NCBI RefSeq assembly: GCF_016802865.1
Contig: NZ_JAEVHM010000038.1
Location: forward strand, 1-39,901
Direction of reading: 5' to 3'
Source of the DNA: Micromonospora parastrephiae
Lineage (GTDB): Bacteria; Actinomycetota; Actinomycetes; Mycobacteriales; Micromonosporaceae
DNA: 39,901 nucleotides
Part shown: positions 24,858 through 32,245 of the stretch, piece after piece
Layout: every line of letters begins with the position of its first letter
How positions within the stretch are numbered: position 1 is the first letter of the stretch
Notes under the pieces: generated by a model
What the model was told of the DNA's origin: nothing
Seen by the model: the letters and a program-made list of their open reading frames with translations, nothing else
The model's database searches: none
Made by a program: the position numbers and the translations under genes

Positions 24858-25249
24858 GCGGACACCTGCCCGGTCGGGCTTCCGGCACCGGGAGACAGGG
24901 GGCCGGGCGCGATGACGTCGGGGGCGGCCGGGCGGCCGGGCACGAACATGTCGGTGTTGGCGACGTCGGTGCCGGTGTAGGCATCGGCGATGTCGCGGAG
25001 CCCTTCGGCGATGTCCGCCATCACCTCGGCGCCGTCGGCCAGCCCCTGCAGACACGCCTCGAACTGTTCGGCGTACGTCGCCGCGAGGCTGAACGAGGCC
25101 GGCATCACCCCGAAGGCGTGCCGGGGCACGTGGCCGTCGCCGAACGAGCGGTGCAGCTCGCGAAAGCGGGCCGCCCGGTCGGTGGACGCCGCGGCGAACG
25201 CCGTCAGCGCCTCTGGCTGGACTTCCAGCTCACTGCTCGGGCTCGACAC
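24854..25249 (-). CDS. EspC-like type VII secretion target protein
   Basis: This 131-residue protein matches the ESX-1 secretion-associated EspC-like pattern: two helices separated by a turn. The first is LEVQPEALTAFAAASTDRAA and the second spans SLAATYAEQFEACLQGLAD through IAEGLRDIADAY. A Pro/Gly-rich tail follows. Such proteins are small partners or substrates of type VII secretion. The GTG at 25247-25249 follows GGGAGG. It heads a four-gene operon with the WXG-like, YbaB-like and PH-like genes. No EccC or other secretion machinery gene is in the window. Confidence 0.75.
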   Translation of the reverse strand: MSSPSSELEVQPEALTAFAAASTDRAARFRELHRSFGDGHVPRHAFGVMPASFSLAATYAEQFEACLQGLADGAEVMADIAEGLRDIADAYTGTDVANTDMFVPGRPAAPDVIAPGPLSPGAGSPTGQVSA

Positions 25250-25370
25250 GGACCCTCCCCTGTGTCCTGTGCGACGGATCAGCCGCTACAGGCACCCACC
25301 ATAGGCACTGCGCGCCGCCATCGGTGACCCGCCCGCGGAACACCGGTCACACCCCATCGACTTTGTGCCA

Positions 25371-25384
25371 TAAACTAGTTTGCG
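25371..25384 (+). promoter_or_regulatory. Candidate leaderless promoter of the ABC module
   Basis: TAAACT (25371-25376) fits an actinobacterial -10. The GTG start follows only 7 nt after it, so the message may be leaderless. The hexamer overlaps AAACTAGTTT (25372-25381), a perfect 10-bp palindrome. No strong -35 is seen. Confidence 0.4.
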
Positions 25385-26022
25385 TGAATCCCGACGACGA
25401 CCTGCCGCCGACCGACGCCGCGGCCGCGCTCCGACTGATCGAAGACCAACGATCGGAGACGACACGCCGGCTCGAGCCGGACCCCCGGGTTCTCTACTGG
25501 CCGTGGGGCATCGCCTGGCTGGTCGGCTTCGGGCTGTTCTTCCTGCGCTTCTCCCCCGACGACCGGGTGCTGGTCCGGCTGCCCGGGTGGCTGCCGCTGA
25601 CCGTCCTCTTCGTCCTGCTCCTGAGCGCCGCCGCGATCCAGGCGGTGGCCGGCGCGCGGGCGTACGGCCAGGTGACCGGCGACTCGGCCCGACGCGGGCG
25701 CTGGTACGGCTGCGCCTGGGCACTGGGCTCGCTGAGCGTGTACGCGGGGCTCGGCCGGATCACCGAGCACCTGCCCCACGACCTGGCGGCACTGCTCTGG
25801 TCGGCGACGGCGGTCGGGCTGACCGGCGCGCTGGAAATGGCCGGCGGTGCGATCTGGCTGGACCGGGACCTGTTCCGGCTGGGCGTCTGGATCAGCGTGA
25901 TCAACGTGGTCGGCACGTTCGCCGGGCCGGGCTGGCACTCACTGGTGATCGCGGTGGCCGGTGGTGGCGGGATTCTCGTCGCCGGCATGCTCGCCCACCT
26001 GCGTCGCCGGCGGGCGCGATGA
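25384..26022 (+). CDS. Hypothetical multi-pass membrane protein of an ABC module
   Basis: This 212-residue protein has a hydrophilic N-terminus of ~40 residues. Five or so membrane segments follow (about 43-58, 68-90, 113-130, 140-160 and 170-200), ending in a basic tail. I recognise no enzyme motif. The GTG at 25384 fits the leaderless promoter. Its TGA overlaps the next ATG as ATGA. Four-gene sets of this type (membrane protein, small winged-helix regulator, ATPase, permease) usually serve drug or lipid export, with this protein as an accessory membrane partner. Confidence 0.75.
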   Translation: MNPDDDLPPTDAAAALRLIEDQRSETTRRLEPDPRVLYWPWGIAWLVGFGLFFLRFSPDDRVLVRLPGWLPLTVLFVLLLSAAAIQAVAGARAYGQVTGDSARRGRWYGCAWALGSLSVYAGLGRITEHLPHDLAALLWSATAVGLTGALEMAGGAIWLDRDLFRLGVWISVINVVGTFAGPGWHSLVIAVAGGGGILVAGMLAHLRRRRAR

Positions 26023-26330
26023 CCGACCTCGACCCGGTCATCCACGCCCAGGCTCGGCTGCGCGTGGTGGCGAGCCTCTCCGCGCTGGGCGACGGAGACC
26101 GGATCGCCTTCCCCCGCCTCCAGGAACTGCTCGCCATGACCGCCGGCAACCTCTCCGTGCACCTGCGCCGGCTCGAGGACGCCGGGTACGTGGAGATCCG
26201 CAAGACCCACCGTGGACGCACCCCGACCACCCTGATCCGGCTCAGCCGGCGAGGCCGGCTGGCCTTCGAGGAGTACACCGAGGCCATCCGTACCCTGCTC
26301 GACCCCACCCCGTCGAAGGAGCAGTCATGA
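26019..26330 (+). CDS. Winged-helix transcriptional regulator
   Basis: This 103-residue DNA-binding protein resembles single-domain winged-helix regulators that accompany ABC transporter genes. The helix-turn-helix is around residues 28-60 (FPRLQELLAMTAGNLSVHLRRLEDAG). The wing KTHRGRTPTTLIRLS follows at about 65-80. It overlaps both neighbours by 4 bp (ATGA at each end) and so is made in step with the transporter. It may regulate the module through the palindrome at 25372-25381, which is inference. Confidence 0.88.
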   Translation: MTDLDPVIHAQARLRVVASLSALGDGDRIAFPRLQELLAMTAGNLSVHLRRLEDAGYVEIRKTHRGRTPTTLIRLSRRGRLAFEEYTEAIRTLLDPTPSKEQS

Positions 26331-27253
26331 CCCTCGCCCGAGCCGACCAGGCCAGCCGCCGGTACGGCGACGTCCTCGCCCTCGACCGCGTCGACCTGGA
26401 GGTCCGGGCCGGTGAGCTGGTCGGCCTGCTCGGCCCGAACGGCGCCGGCAAGAGCACCCTGATGAACCTCCTGGTCGGGCTGCGACGACCCACCTCCGGC
26501 CGGGTGGAGCTGTTCGGCGGCGACCCCCGCGACCCGGCGTCGCGGCGACAGATCGGCGTCACCCCGCAGGAGACCGGCCTGCCGGGCACGCTGCGCGTCG
26601 GCGAGGTGGTCGACTTCGTCTCCGCGCACTACCCCGACCCGGTGCCCCGCGGGGAACTGCTCGACCGTTTCGGCATCGGCGACCTCGTCCGGCGGCAGAC
26701 CGGCGGGCTCTCCGGTGGGCAGCGCCGGCGGCTGGCCGTGGCGTTGGCCTTCGTGGGTCGGCCCCGGCTGGTGCTGCTCGACGAGCCGACCACCGGCCTG
26801 GACGTGACCGCCCGGCACACCCTGTGGGACGCGATCCGCGCGTTCCACGACGACGGCGGGACCGTCCTGTTGAGCAGCCACTACCTGGAGGAGGTCGAGG
26901 CGCTGGCCCGCCGGGTCGTGGTGATCGGGCAGGGCCGGGTGCTCGTCGACGACACGGTGGACGCGGTGCGCGGCATCGTCGGCGTACGCCGGGTCAGCCT
27001 GGTCGCTGACGAACTGCCCGAGCTGCCCGGCGTGGTCCGCACCGAACGGATCGACGGCCGGCTGCACCTGCTCACCACCGACTCCGACGAGTTGGTCCGC
27101 GCGCTGGTCACCACCGGGACCGTCTTCACCGACCTGGAGGTCCGGCCGACCTCGCTGGAGGAGGCGTTCCTCGCCATCACCGGCGAGGACCAACCCGCCA
27201 TTGAAGGTCAGCCCGCCACCGCCACCGCCGGCGGCCGACCCACCACCGTCTGA
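26327..27253 (+). CDS. ABC transporter ATP-binding protein
   Basis: This 308-residue nucleotide-binding subunit belongs to an export-type ABC transporter of the DrrA/CcmA group. Walker A GPNGAGKST is at 36-44, the signature LSGGQ at 128-132 and Walker B LVLLDEP at 148-154, with the H-loop in LLSSHYLEEV. The C-terminus has the small regulatory extension typical of this group, ending in a Thr/Pro-rich tail. The ATG overlaps the regulator stop as ATGA. Cargo unknown. Confidence 0.93.
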   Translation: MTLARADQASRRYGDVLALDRVDLEVRAGELVGLLGPNGAGKSTLMNLLVGLRRPTSGRVELFGGDPRDPASRRQIGVTPQETGLPGTLRVGEVVDFVSAHYPDPVPRGELLDRFGIGDLVRRQTGGLSGGQRRRLAVALAFVGRPRLVLLDEPTTGLDVTARHTLWDAIRAFHDDGGTVLLSSHYLEEVEALARRVVVIGQGRVLVDDTVDAVRGIVGVRRVSLVADELPELPGVVRTERIDGRLHLLTTDSDELVRALVTTGTVFTDLEVRPTSLEEAFLAITGEDQPAIEGQPATATAGGRPTTV

Positions 27254-27264
27254 GGAGGCGACCC

Positions 27265-28002
27265 GTGCAGCTCGCCCTGGTCCACGCCCGCTACCAGCTC
27301 CTGGAGGTCATCCGGATTCCGGTGGCCGTCTTCGGCAGCGCCTTCTTCCCGGCCGCCGCGATGATCTTCTTCGTGGTGCCGTTCGCCGGCGACGACTCGG
27401 CCGGCGCAACCTTCGCCACCGCGTCGATGGTCACCTTCTCGGTGATGAGCGCCAACATCTTCCAGTACGGGGTCGGCGTCGCCGAGGACCGCGCCCAGCC
27501 GTGGAACCCGTACACCCGGACCCTGCCGGCCGGGCCGGCACCCCGGTTCGCCGGCCGGGTGCTGGCCGGCCTGGCGCTGACCTACCTCTCGCTGATCCCG
27601 GTCGCGGTGATCGGCGCGACGCTCACCGCGGCGCAGCTCAGCCCCGCGGCGTTCCTGCTCGCCCTCGGCGCCGTCGCCATCATCTCGGTGCCGTTCACCC
27701 TGATGGGGCTCGCCATCGGCTACTCGCTGCCCAGCAAGGCGGCGATCGTGGTGGCGCAGGTCGTCTTCCTGCCGCTCGCATTCGGCGGCGGCCTGCTCTC
27801 CGCGCCGGGGGACGCACCCGGCTTCATCGAGACGATCGCACCGTTCCTGCCCACCCGGGGCGCGGCCGAACTGATGTGGGCGGCGGTCGGCGACTACGCC
27901 GTCGAGCCACTGGCACTGATCATGCTCGGTGTCTGGGTGGTGCTGCTCGCCACGCTCGCCGCCTGGGCCTACCGGCGGGACGAGGGTCGCCGGTTCAGCT
28001 GA
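27265..28002 (+). CDS. ABC transporter permease (ABC-2 type)
   Basis: This 245-residue integral membrane subunit of the preceding ATPase has six hydrophobic segments. It has the usual ABC-2 layout: the first segment near residues 20-40, a cytoplasmic loop with VAEDRAQPWNPYTRTLPAGP, and the last segment near 215-235. The GTG at 27265 lies 11 nt after the ATPase stop and follows GGAGG. It is likely an exporter of a hydrophobic compound. Confidence 0.9.
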   Translation: MQLALVHARYQLLEVIRIPVAVFGSAFFPAAAMIFFVVPFAGDDSAGATFATASMVTFSVMSANIFQYGVGVAEDRAQPWNPYTRTLPAGPAPRFAGRVLAGLALTYLSLIPVAVIGATLTAAQLSPAAFLLALGAVAIISVPFTLMGLAIGYSLPSKAAIVVAQVVFLPLAFGGGLLSAPGDAPGFIETIAPFLPTRGAAELMWAAVGDYAVEPLALIMLGVWVVLLATLAAWAYRRDEGRRFS

Positions 28003-28096
28003 CGATTCGTCCGTTTCGGCCCCGGGCTGCGGCGGGACGGTGCCAGGATTCGGCAGGGGGCCGCCGTGGCCACCCGGGCCGAGAGGGGTCTTGACC

Positions 28097-28861
28097 GTGA
28101 GCACCGTCCCGCCGGGTACGCCCTGCTGGGCCGACCTGGCCACCCCGGATCTGACCGACGCGCGGCGCTTCTACCCGGAGCTGTTCGGCTGGACCGGCCG
28201 GGTGACCCCGGAACCCGAGGCCGGCGGCTACACGATCTTCCTGCTCGACGGCCAGGCGGCGGCCGGCGCCGGACCGCCAGCCATCCCGGACCAGGTGCCG
28301 ATCTGGTCGACGTACATCGCCACCGACGACGCGGAACTCGTCGCCGGCCGGGTCGAACGGGCCGGCGGACAGGTGGTGGTACCGCCGTTCGAGGTGTTCG
28401 ACCGAGGCTGGATGGGGGTCTTCGCCGACCCGGCCGGCGCCACGTTCAGCGTCTGGCAGCCACTGACCATGGCCGGAGCCGAGGTGTTCGGCGTGCCGGG
28501 CGCGATGAGCTGGAACGAACTGGTCACCCCCGACCCGGAGGGCGCGAAGGTCTTCTACGAGCTGGTGTTCGGCTGGCAGCCGGACGACCAGCCGGTCGCC
28601 GGGACGACGTACACCGGGTGGCGGCTCGGGGCGCGGATCGTCGCCGGAATGATGCGGCCACTGGCCGACGACTTCCCGGCCGACCTGCCGGCGTACTGGA
28701 CGGTGTACTTCGCCGTGGCCGACGCGGACGCCGCCGCGGCCCGCGCCTCCGAGCTCGGCGGCACGATCCTGGTCCCGCCCCGCGACATTCCGTCCGGCCG
28801 GTTCGCCTCCCTGCGCGACCCCCAGGGCGCCCTCTTTTCGGTGATCGACCTGGGCTCCTGA
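28097..28861 (+). CDS. Double VOC-domain (glyoxalase-fold) protein
   Basis: This 254-residue protein contains two vicinal-oxygen-chelate domains in tandem, residues ~6-120 and ~135-252. Each begins with a PCWADLATPDLTDARRFYPEL- or MSWNELVTPDPEGAKVFYEL-like pattern and closes with DPAGATFSVWQ or DPQGALFSVIDLG. The family includes mycobacterial Cfp30B-like proteins of uncertain activity. The GTG at 28097 is chosen because GAGAGGGG lies 8 nt upstream. The usual VOC metal-ligand positions are only partly filled, so a catalytic role is uncertain. Confidence 0.88.
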   Translation: MSTVPPGTPCWADLATPDLTDARRFYPELFGWTGRVTPEPEAGGYTIFLLDGQAAAGAGPPAIPDQVPIWSTYIATDDAELVAGRVERAGGQVVVPPFEVFDRGWMGVFADPAGATFSVWQPLTMAGAEVFGVPGAMSWNELVTPDPEGAKVFYELVFGWQPDDQPVAGTTYTGWRLGARIVAGMMRPLADDFPADLPAYWTVYFAVADADAAAARASELGGTILVPPRDIPSGRFASLRDPQGALFSVIDLGS

Positions 28862-28881
28862 CGCCCGCACCGCACCCGCGC

Positions 28882-28965
28882 CCCGTGCCCCCGCGCCCCG
28901 CGCCTGCGCGAGCGCCGGGCCCCTGCGCGTGGGGGGCTCGCGCGTCGGGGCGCGGGGGCTACGGG
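28882..28965. terminator. Large GC-rich hairpin between convergent VOC and btuD genes
   Basis: CCCGTGCCCCCGCGCCCCG (from 28882) pairs with CGGGGCGCGGGGGCTACGGG (to 28965), with single-base bulges, giving a stem of about 20 bp. It lies just beyond both stop codons and can end transcription from either side. Confidence 0.6.
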
Positions 28966-29772
28966 TCAGGGGCGGGGGCGGACGGGGACCACCAGGGGGC
29001 CATGTGCGCCGGGGACCACCCGCACGCTCGCCCGGTAGTGGGTGGCGAGCAGGTGCTCGGTCAGCACCTCGTGCGGTGTTCCGGATGCCACCACCCGCCC
29101 GTCGGCGATCAGCACCATCCGGTCGGCGTACTCGCCGGCCAGGGAGAGGTCGTGCATGGTGGCGAGCACGGTGAGGCCGTGCTCGCGGCGCAGCTGGTCG
29201 ACCAGCTCCAACACCTCCTGCTGGTGGCCGATGTCGAGTGCGCTGGTCGGCTCGTCCAGCAGCAACAGCGTCGCCCCCTGGGCCAGCGCGCGGGCGAGGA
29301 AGACCCGCTGCCGTTCGCCCCCGGAGAGGGTGGCCAGCTCCCGGCGGTGGAACCCGGTGAGATCCAGCCGGTCGAGGACCTCGTGCACGGCGGCCACGTC
29401 GGCGGCCGATTCCCGGCCCAGCGGCGGAATGTACGGGGTGCGGCCGAGCAGCACGTAGTCCAGCACCGACATGCCGGGCGGTACGACCGGGGACTGCGCC
29501 ACCGTGGCCACCACCCGGGCGCGGTCCCGGCGGCGCAGCGCGGCGCTCGGCGTACCGAAGAGGGTGATCGCGCCCGGCGCGGGCAGCAGACCGCCGACGG
29601 CGCGCAGCAGGGTCGACTTGCCGGCGCCGTTCGGACCGATGACGGTGACCCATTCGCCGGCCGCGACGGTGAGGTCGACACCGGCGAGGATCCGCGTGCC
29701 GTCCAGGCTGACGTGCAGTTCCCGCACCTCGACAGCTGGCACGCCCGCACCGGTGACGGGTTCGGGGCTCAC
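28966..29772 (-). CDS. btuD: Cobalamin ABC transporter ATP-binding protein (BtuD-like)
   Basis: This 268-residue FecE/BtuD-type ATPase would power vitamin B12 import. Walker A GPNGAGKST is at 46-54, LSGGE at 149-153 and Walker B LLLLDEP at 169-175, followed by an MHDLSLAGEYADRM switch region. The GTG at 29770-29772 overlaps the permease stop as GTGA. The family alone would also fit siderophore or heme uptake. The cobalamin riboswitch before the operon points to B12 or a related corrinoid. Confidence 0.9.
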   Translation of the reverse strand: MSPEPVTGAGVPAVEVRELHVSLDGTRILAGVDLTVAAGEWVTVIGPNGAGKSTLLRAVGGLLPAPGAITLFGTPSAALRRRDRARVVATVAQSPVVPPGMSVLDYVLLGRTPYIPPLGRESAADVAAVHEVLDRLDLTGFHRRELATLSGGERQRVFLARALAQGATLLLLDEPTSALDIGHQQEVLELVDQLRREHGLTVLATMHDLSLAGEYADRMVLIADGRVVASGTPHEVLTEHLLATHYRASVRVVPGAHGPLVVPVRPRP

Positions 29773-30938
29773 GTGAGCACCCGCCGCGCCGTCCGCAGCA
29801 CGAGCACGAAGAACGGGCCGCCGAGCAGCGCGGTCACCACCCCGATCGGCACCTCGGCCGGCGCGGCGGCGGTCCGGGCCACCACGTCGGTCAGGGCCAG
29901 GAACGCGGCGCCGAACAGCAGCGACAACGGCAGGATCACCCGGTAGCTCGACCCGGCGAGCAGACGGACGGTGTGCGGCACGATGATGCCCACGAAGCCG
30001 ATCAGCCCGGTCGCGGAGACCGCCGCAGCCGTGCCCAGCGAGGCGGCGGCGATCAGCAGGTAGCGGGAGCGTTGGGGGTGCAGGCCGAGGCTCCTCGCCT
30101 CGTCGTCGCCGACCGCGAGGACGTCCAGCTCGCGGCGGTGCAGCAGGACCACCACGGTGGTCAGCACGGCGTACGGCAGCACCAGCAGCACGTCGTGCCA
30201 GCCGGCGGTGGCGAGCCGGCCGAGCAGCCAGGAGTAGACCGGTTGGATGCTGTCGGCGTGCCGTTGCAGCAGGTACGTCTGGCCGGCGGAGAGGAACGCC
30301 GAGACCGCCACCCCGGCCAGGATCAGCATCGCCGGTGACCGACTCCGCCCGCCGGCAGCCCCGAGCACGTACGTCATCGTCACGGCGAGCAGCGAGCCGG
30401 CGAACGCGGCCAGCGGGATGGTCACCGGCAGCCCGGTGAGTGCGCCCTGCCGACCGACGCCGCCGAGGGCGATCACCGCGGTGACCGCGAGGCCGGCGCC
30501 GGCGGCGACCCCGAGCAGGTACGGGTCGGCCAGCGGATTGCGGAACACGCCCTGGTAGCAGCCGCCGGCCAGGGCGAGCAGGCCACCGACGAGCAGGCCC
30601 AGCACCACCCGGGGCAGCCGCAGCTCGATGACGATCGCGATCTCCCGCTCGGAGAGTTCGCTGTCGAGGTGCACGCCGGGGATCAGGTTGAGCAGTTCGG
30701 CGGAGACGCTGCCCGGGGGCAGGCTCACCGGGCCGAGCGACACACCCGCGACCAGCGCGACGAGCACCGCGACCACGCCGGCGACCAACCAACGCTTGCG
30801 CAGCCCGGCCGGCCGGGGCTCGGGCGACAGCCCGGCGGGCCGAGCCTCGGACGACAGTCCGGCCGAGCCGGACGACCCGGCGGGCCGGGTGCCGAATCGC
30901 AGCCCGGCCGGCCGGGACGGAGGCGGCGTCGAGGTCAC
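29769..30938 (-). CDS. btuC: Cobalamin ABC transporter permease (BtuC-like, FecCD family)
   Basis: This 389-residue permease has the FecCD fold with about ten membrane helices and conserved blocks: LRLPRVVLGLLVGGLLALAG, NPLADPYLLGVAAGAGLAV and GFVGIIVPHTVRLL. Before the first helix is a hydrophilic stretch of ~45 residues with four RPAG units, three of them full RPAGL. This is not part of the usual fold and is probably a lineage-specific addition. The GTG (30936-30938) lies 13 nt after the btuF stop. Confidence 0.9.
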   Translation of the reverse strand: MTSTPPPSRPAGLRFGTRPAGSSGSAGLSSEARPAGLSPEPRPAGLRKRWLVAGVVAVLVALVAGVSLGPVSLPPGSVSAELLNLIPGVHLDSELSEREIAIVIELRLPRVVLGLLVGGLLALAGGCYQGVFRNPLADPYLLGVAAGAGLAVTAVIALGGVGRQGALTGLPVTIPLAAFAGSLLAVTMTYVLGAAGGRSRSPAMLILAGVAVSAFLSAGQTYLLQRHADSIQPVYSWLLGRLATAGWHDVLLVLPYAVLTTVVVLLHRRELDVLAVGDDEARSLGLHPQRSRYLLIAAASLGTAAAVSATGLIGFVGIIVPHTVRLLAGSSYRVILPLSLLFGAAFLALTDVVARTAAAPAEVPIGVVTALLGGPFFVLVLRTARRVLT

Positions 30939-30951
30939 TGACGGATCGCGG

Positions 30952-31881
30952 TCACGCGGGCACCTTGGCGACCGCGTCGATGATCACCCGGAGCAGGTCC
31001 ACGACACGCGGCCCCCAGCGGGAGGCGATGTCGTCGTCCAGTGCGACCACCTGGTTGTTCTTCACCGCGGTGAGCCCGGCCCAGCCGCTGCGCGCCCTGA
31101 CCGTGTCGGCGCTCTGCTGGCAGCACTTGGAGTCGGCCAGGAAGACGAAGTCCGGGTTGGCCTTGACGATGAACTCCTGGGACAGCTGTGGGTAGCCGCC
31201 GTTCTTGCCGTCGGCGTCCACCGGGTCGGCGATGTTGGTGAGGCCGGCCTGGCTGTAGAGCGAGCCGATAAAGGTCTTGCTGGTCGCGCTGTACAGCTCC
31301 GGGCCCAGCTCGTGGTAGTAGGTGAGCTTCTCGGCGCGCTGCGGCAGGTCCTTGACCAGCTTGGCGATGTCGTCCTTCATCCGCCCGGTGACGTCGGCGG
31401 CCTGGTCGGCGTGCCCGGTCAGCGTGCCCAGGTCGGTGATCTGCCGGTACGAGTCGTCCAGCGTGACGGCCGCCGGGGTCAGGTAGACCGGGATCTTCAG
31501 CTTGCCGAGCTGGTCGACGATCTTGTTGGTGTCGTTGGAGAGCACCACCAGGTCCGGGTTCTTGCCGGCGATCGCCTCGGCGTTGGGCTGGAAGCCGGAC
31601 AGGTCGCTCTTGGGCGCGTCGGCCGGGTAGTTGGACTGGTCGTCGACCGCGGTCACCTGCGGGCCGGCGCCGATCGCGAAGAGCATCTCGGTGGCGCTGG
31701 GCGACAGCGAGACGATCTTCTCGGGACGCTTGTCGAGGGTGAGCGAGCCGACCGTCACGGGGTAACTGGCGGCCGCGGGGCCGGCGGCCGGCTGGTCGGC
31801 GGCCTTCTCGGCGCAGGCGCCGAGGGCGAGCGCGGCGACCGCGAGGGTCGCGGCGAGGAGCCGAGGGGTACGTCTGGACAT
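30952..31881 (-). CDS. btuF: Cobalamin-binding lipoprotein (BtuF-like)
   Basis: This 309-residue substrate-binding lipoprotein of the B12 importer starts with a Sec lipoprotein signal. The lipobox is L20-G-A-C23, with C23 the lipidated residue. The mature part has the helical-backbone periplasmic binding fold (RPEKIVSLSPSATEMLFAIG; NPDLVVLSNDTNKIVDQL), and a CC pair near residue 255. The ATG at 31879-31881 follows AGGAGG. Control is by the riboswitch upstream. Confidence 0.92.
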   Translation of the reverse strand: MSRRTPRLLAATLAVAALALGACAEKAADQPAAGPAAASYPVTVGSLTLDKRPEKIVSLSPSATEMLFAIGAGPQVTAVDDQSNYPADAPKSDLSGFQPNAEAIAGKNPDLVVLSNDTNKIVDQLGKLKIPVYLTPAAVTLDDSYRQITDLGTLTGHADQAADVTGRMKDDIAKLVKDLPQRAEKLTYYHELGPELYSATSKTFIGSLYSQAGLTNIADPVDADGKNGGYPQLSQEFIVKANPDFVFLADSKCCQQSADTVRARSGWAGLTAVKNNQVVALDDDIASRWGPRVVDLLRVIIDAVAKVPA

Positions 31882-31884
31882 GGG

Positions 31885-31924
31885 GGCCTCCTGTCGGTCG
31901 AGGAGTGTGGTGCTTCGCCGACAG
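31885..31924 (-). promoter_or_regulatory. Expression platform of the cobalamin riboswitch
   Basis: On the minus strand CTGTCGG (31918-31924) and CCGACAG (31891-31897) form a 7-bp stem directly before the AGGAGG ribosome site (31887-31892). CTCCT in the loop (31901-31905) can pair with that ribosome site. This arrangement suits ligand control of translation. Confidence 0.6.
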
Positions 31925-31982
31925 GGACTTTCGTACGCCCGCCCACGAGGCGCCCTTCCTCGAGAGCGCGTGTCGCGACCGG

Positions 31983-32098
31983 TCCGCAGGCGACCTGGCT
32001 CATCCCCACCGTCGGGCGGGGCATCACAGTTGCGGGACAGCGCCGGGTTTCGCACCGGCTTCGCTGCGGACTGATCGCTAAGACGGTAGCGCACCGCC
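31983..32098 (-). ncRNA. Cobalamin riboswitch
   Basis: The minus strand reads GAAGCCGGTGCGAAACCCGG, then GTCCCGCAACTGTGATG (B12 box-type core), then GAGCCAGGTCGCCTG. These are the diagnostic elements of the cobalamin aptamer, in order, about 100-200 nt before btuF. On binding adenosylcobalamin or a related form it should lower transporter synthesis. The boundaries are approximate. Confidence 0.9.
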
Positions 32099-32204
32099 GG
32101 GACGTGCCGGATCGATCAAGGACCGATCAGCGCACGTCGATTCACTCGACTGCCGTGCAGCGAGGACGGTGGGGCGTATGTCCCGGATCCGGAGGCTCGA
32201 AAGC

Positions 32205-32243
32205 GGGTGGTGGGGCCCCGTCGGGGCGGAACGGGGCCCACCC
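32205..32243 (-). terminator. Hairpin terminator after the M14 peptidase gene
   Basis: GGGTGG(TG)GGGCCCCGT (32205-32221) pairs with ACGGGGCCCACCC (32231-32243), with a 2-nt bulge, right after the minus-strand stop at 32246. Confidence 0.6.
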
Positions 32244-32245
32244 GA

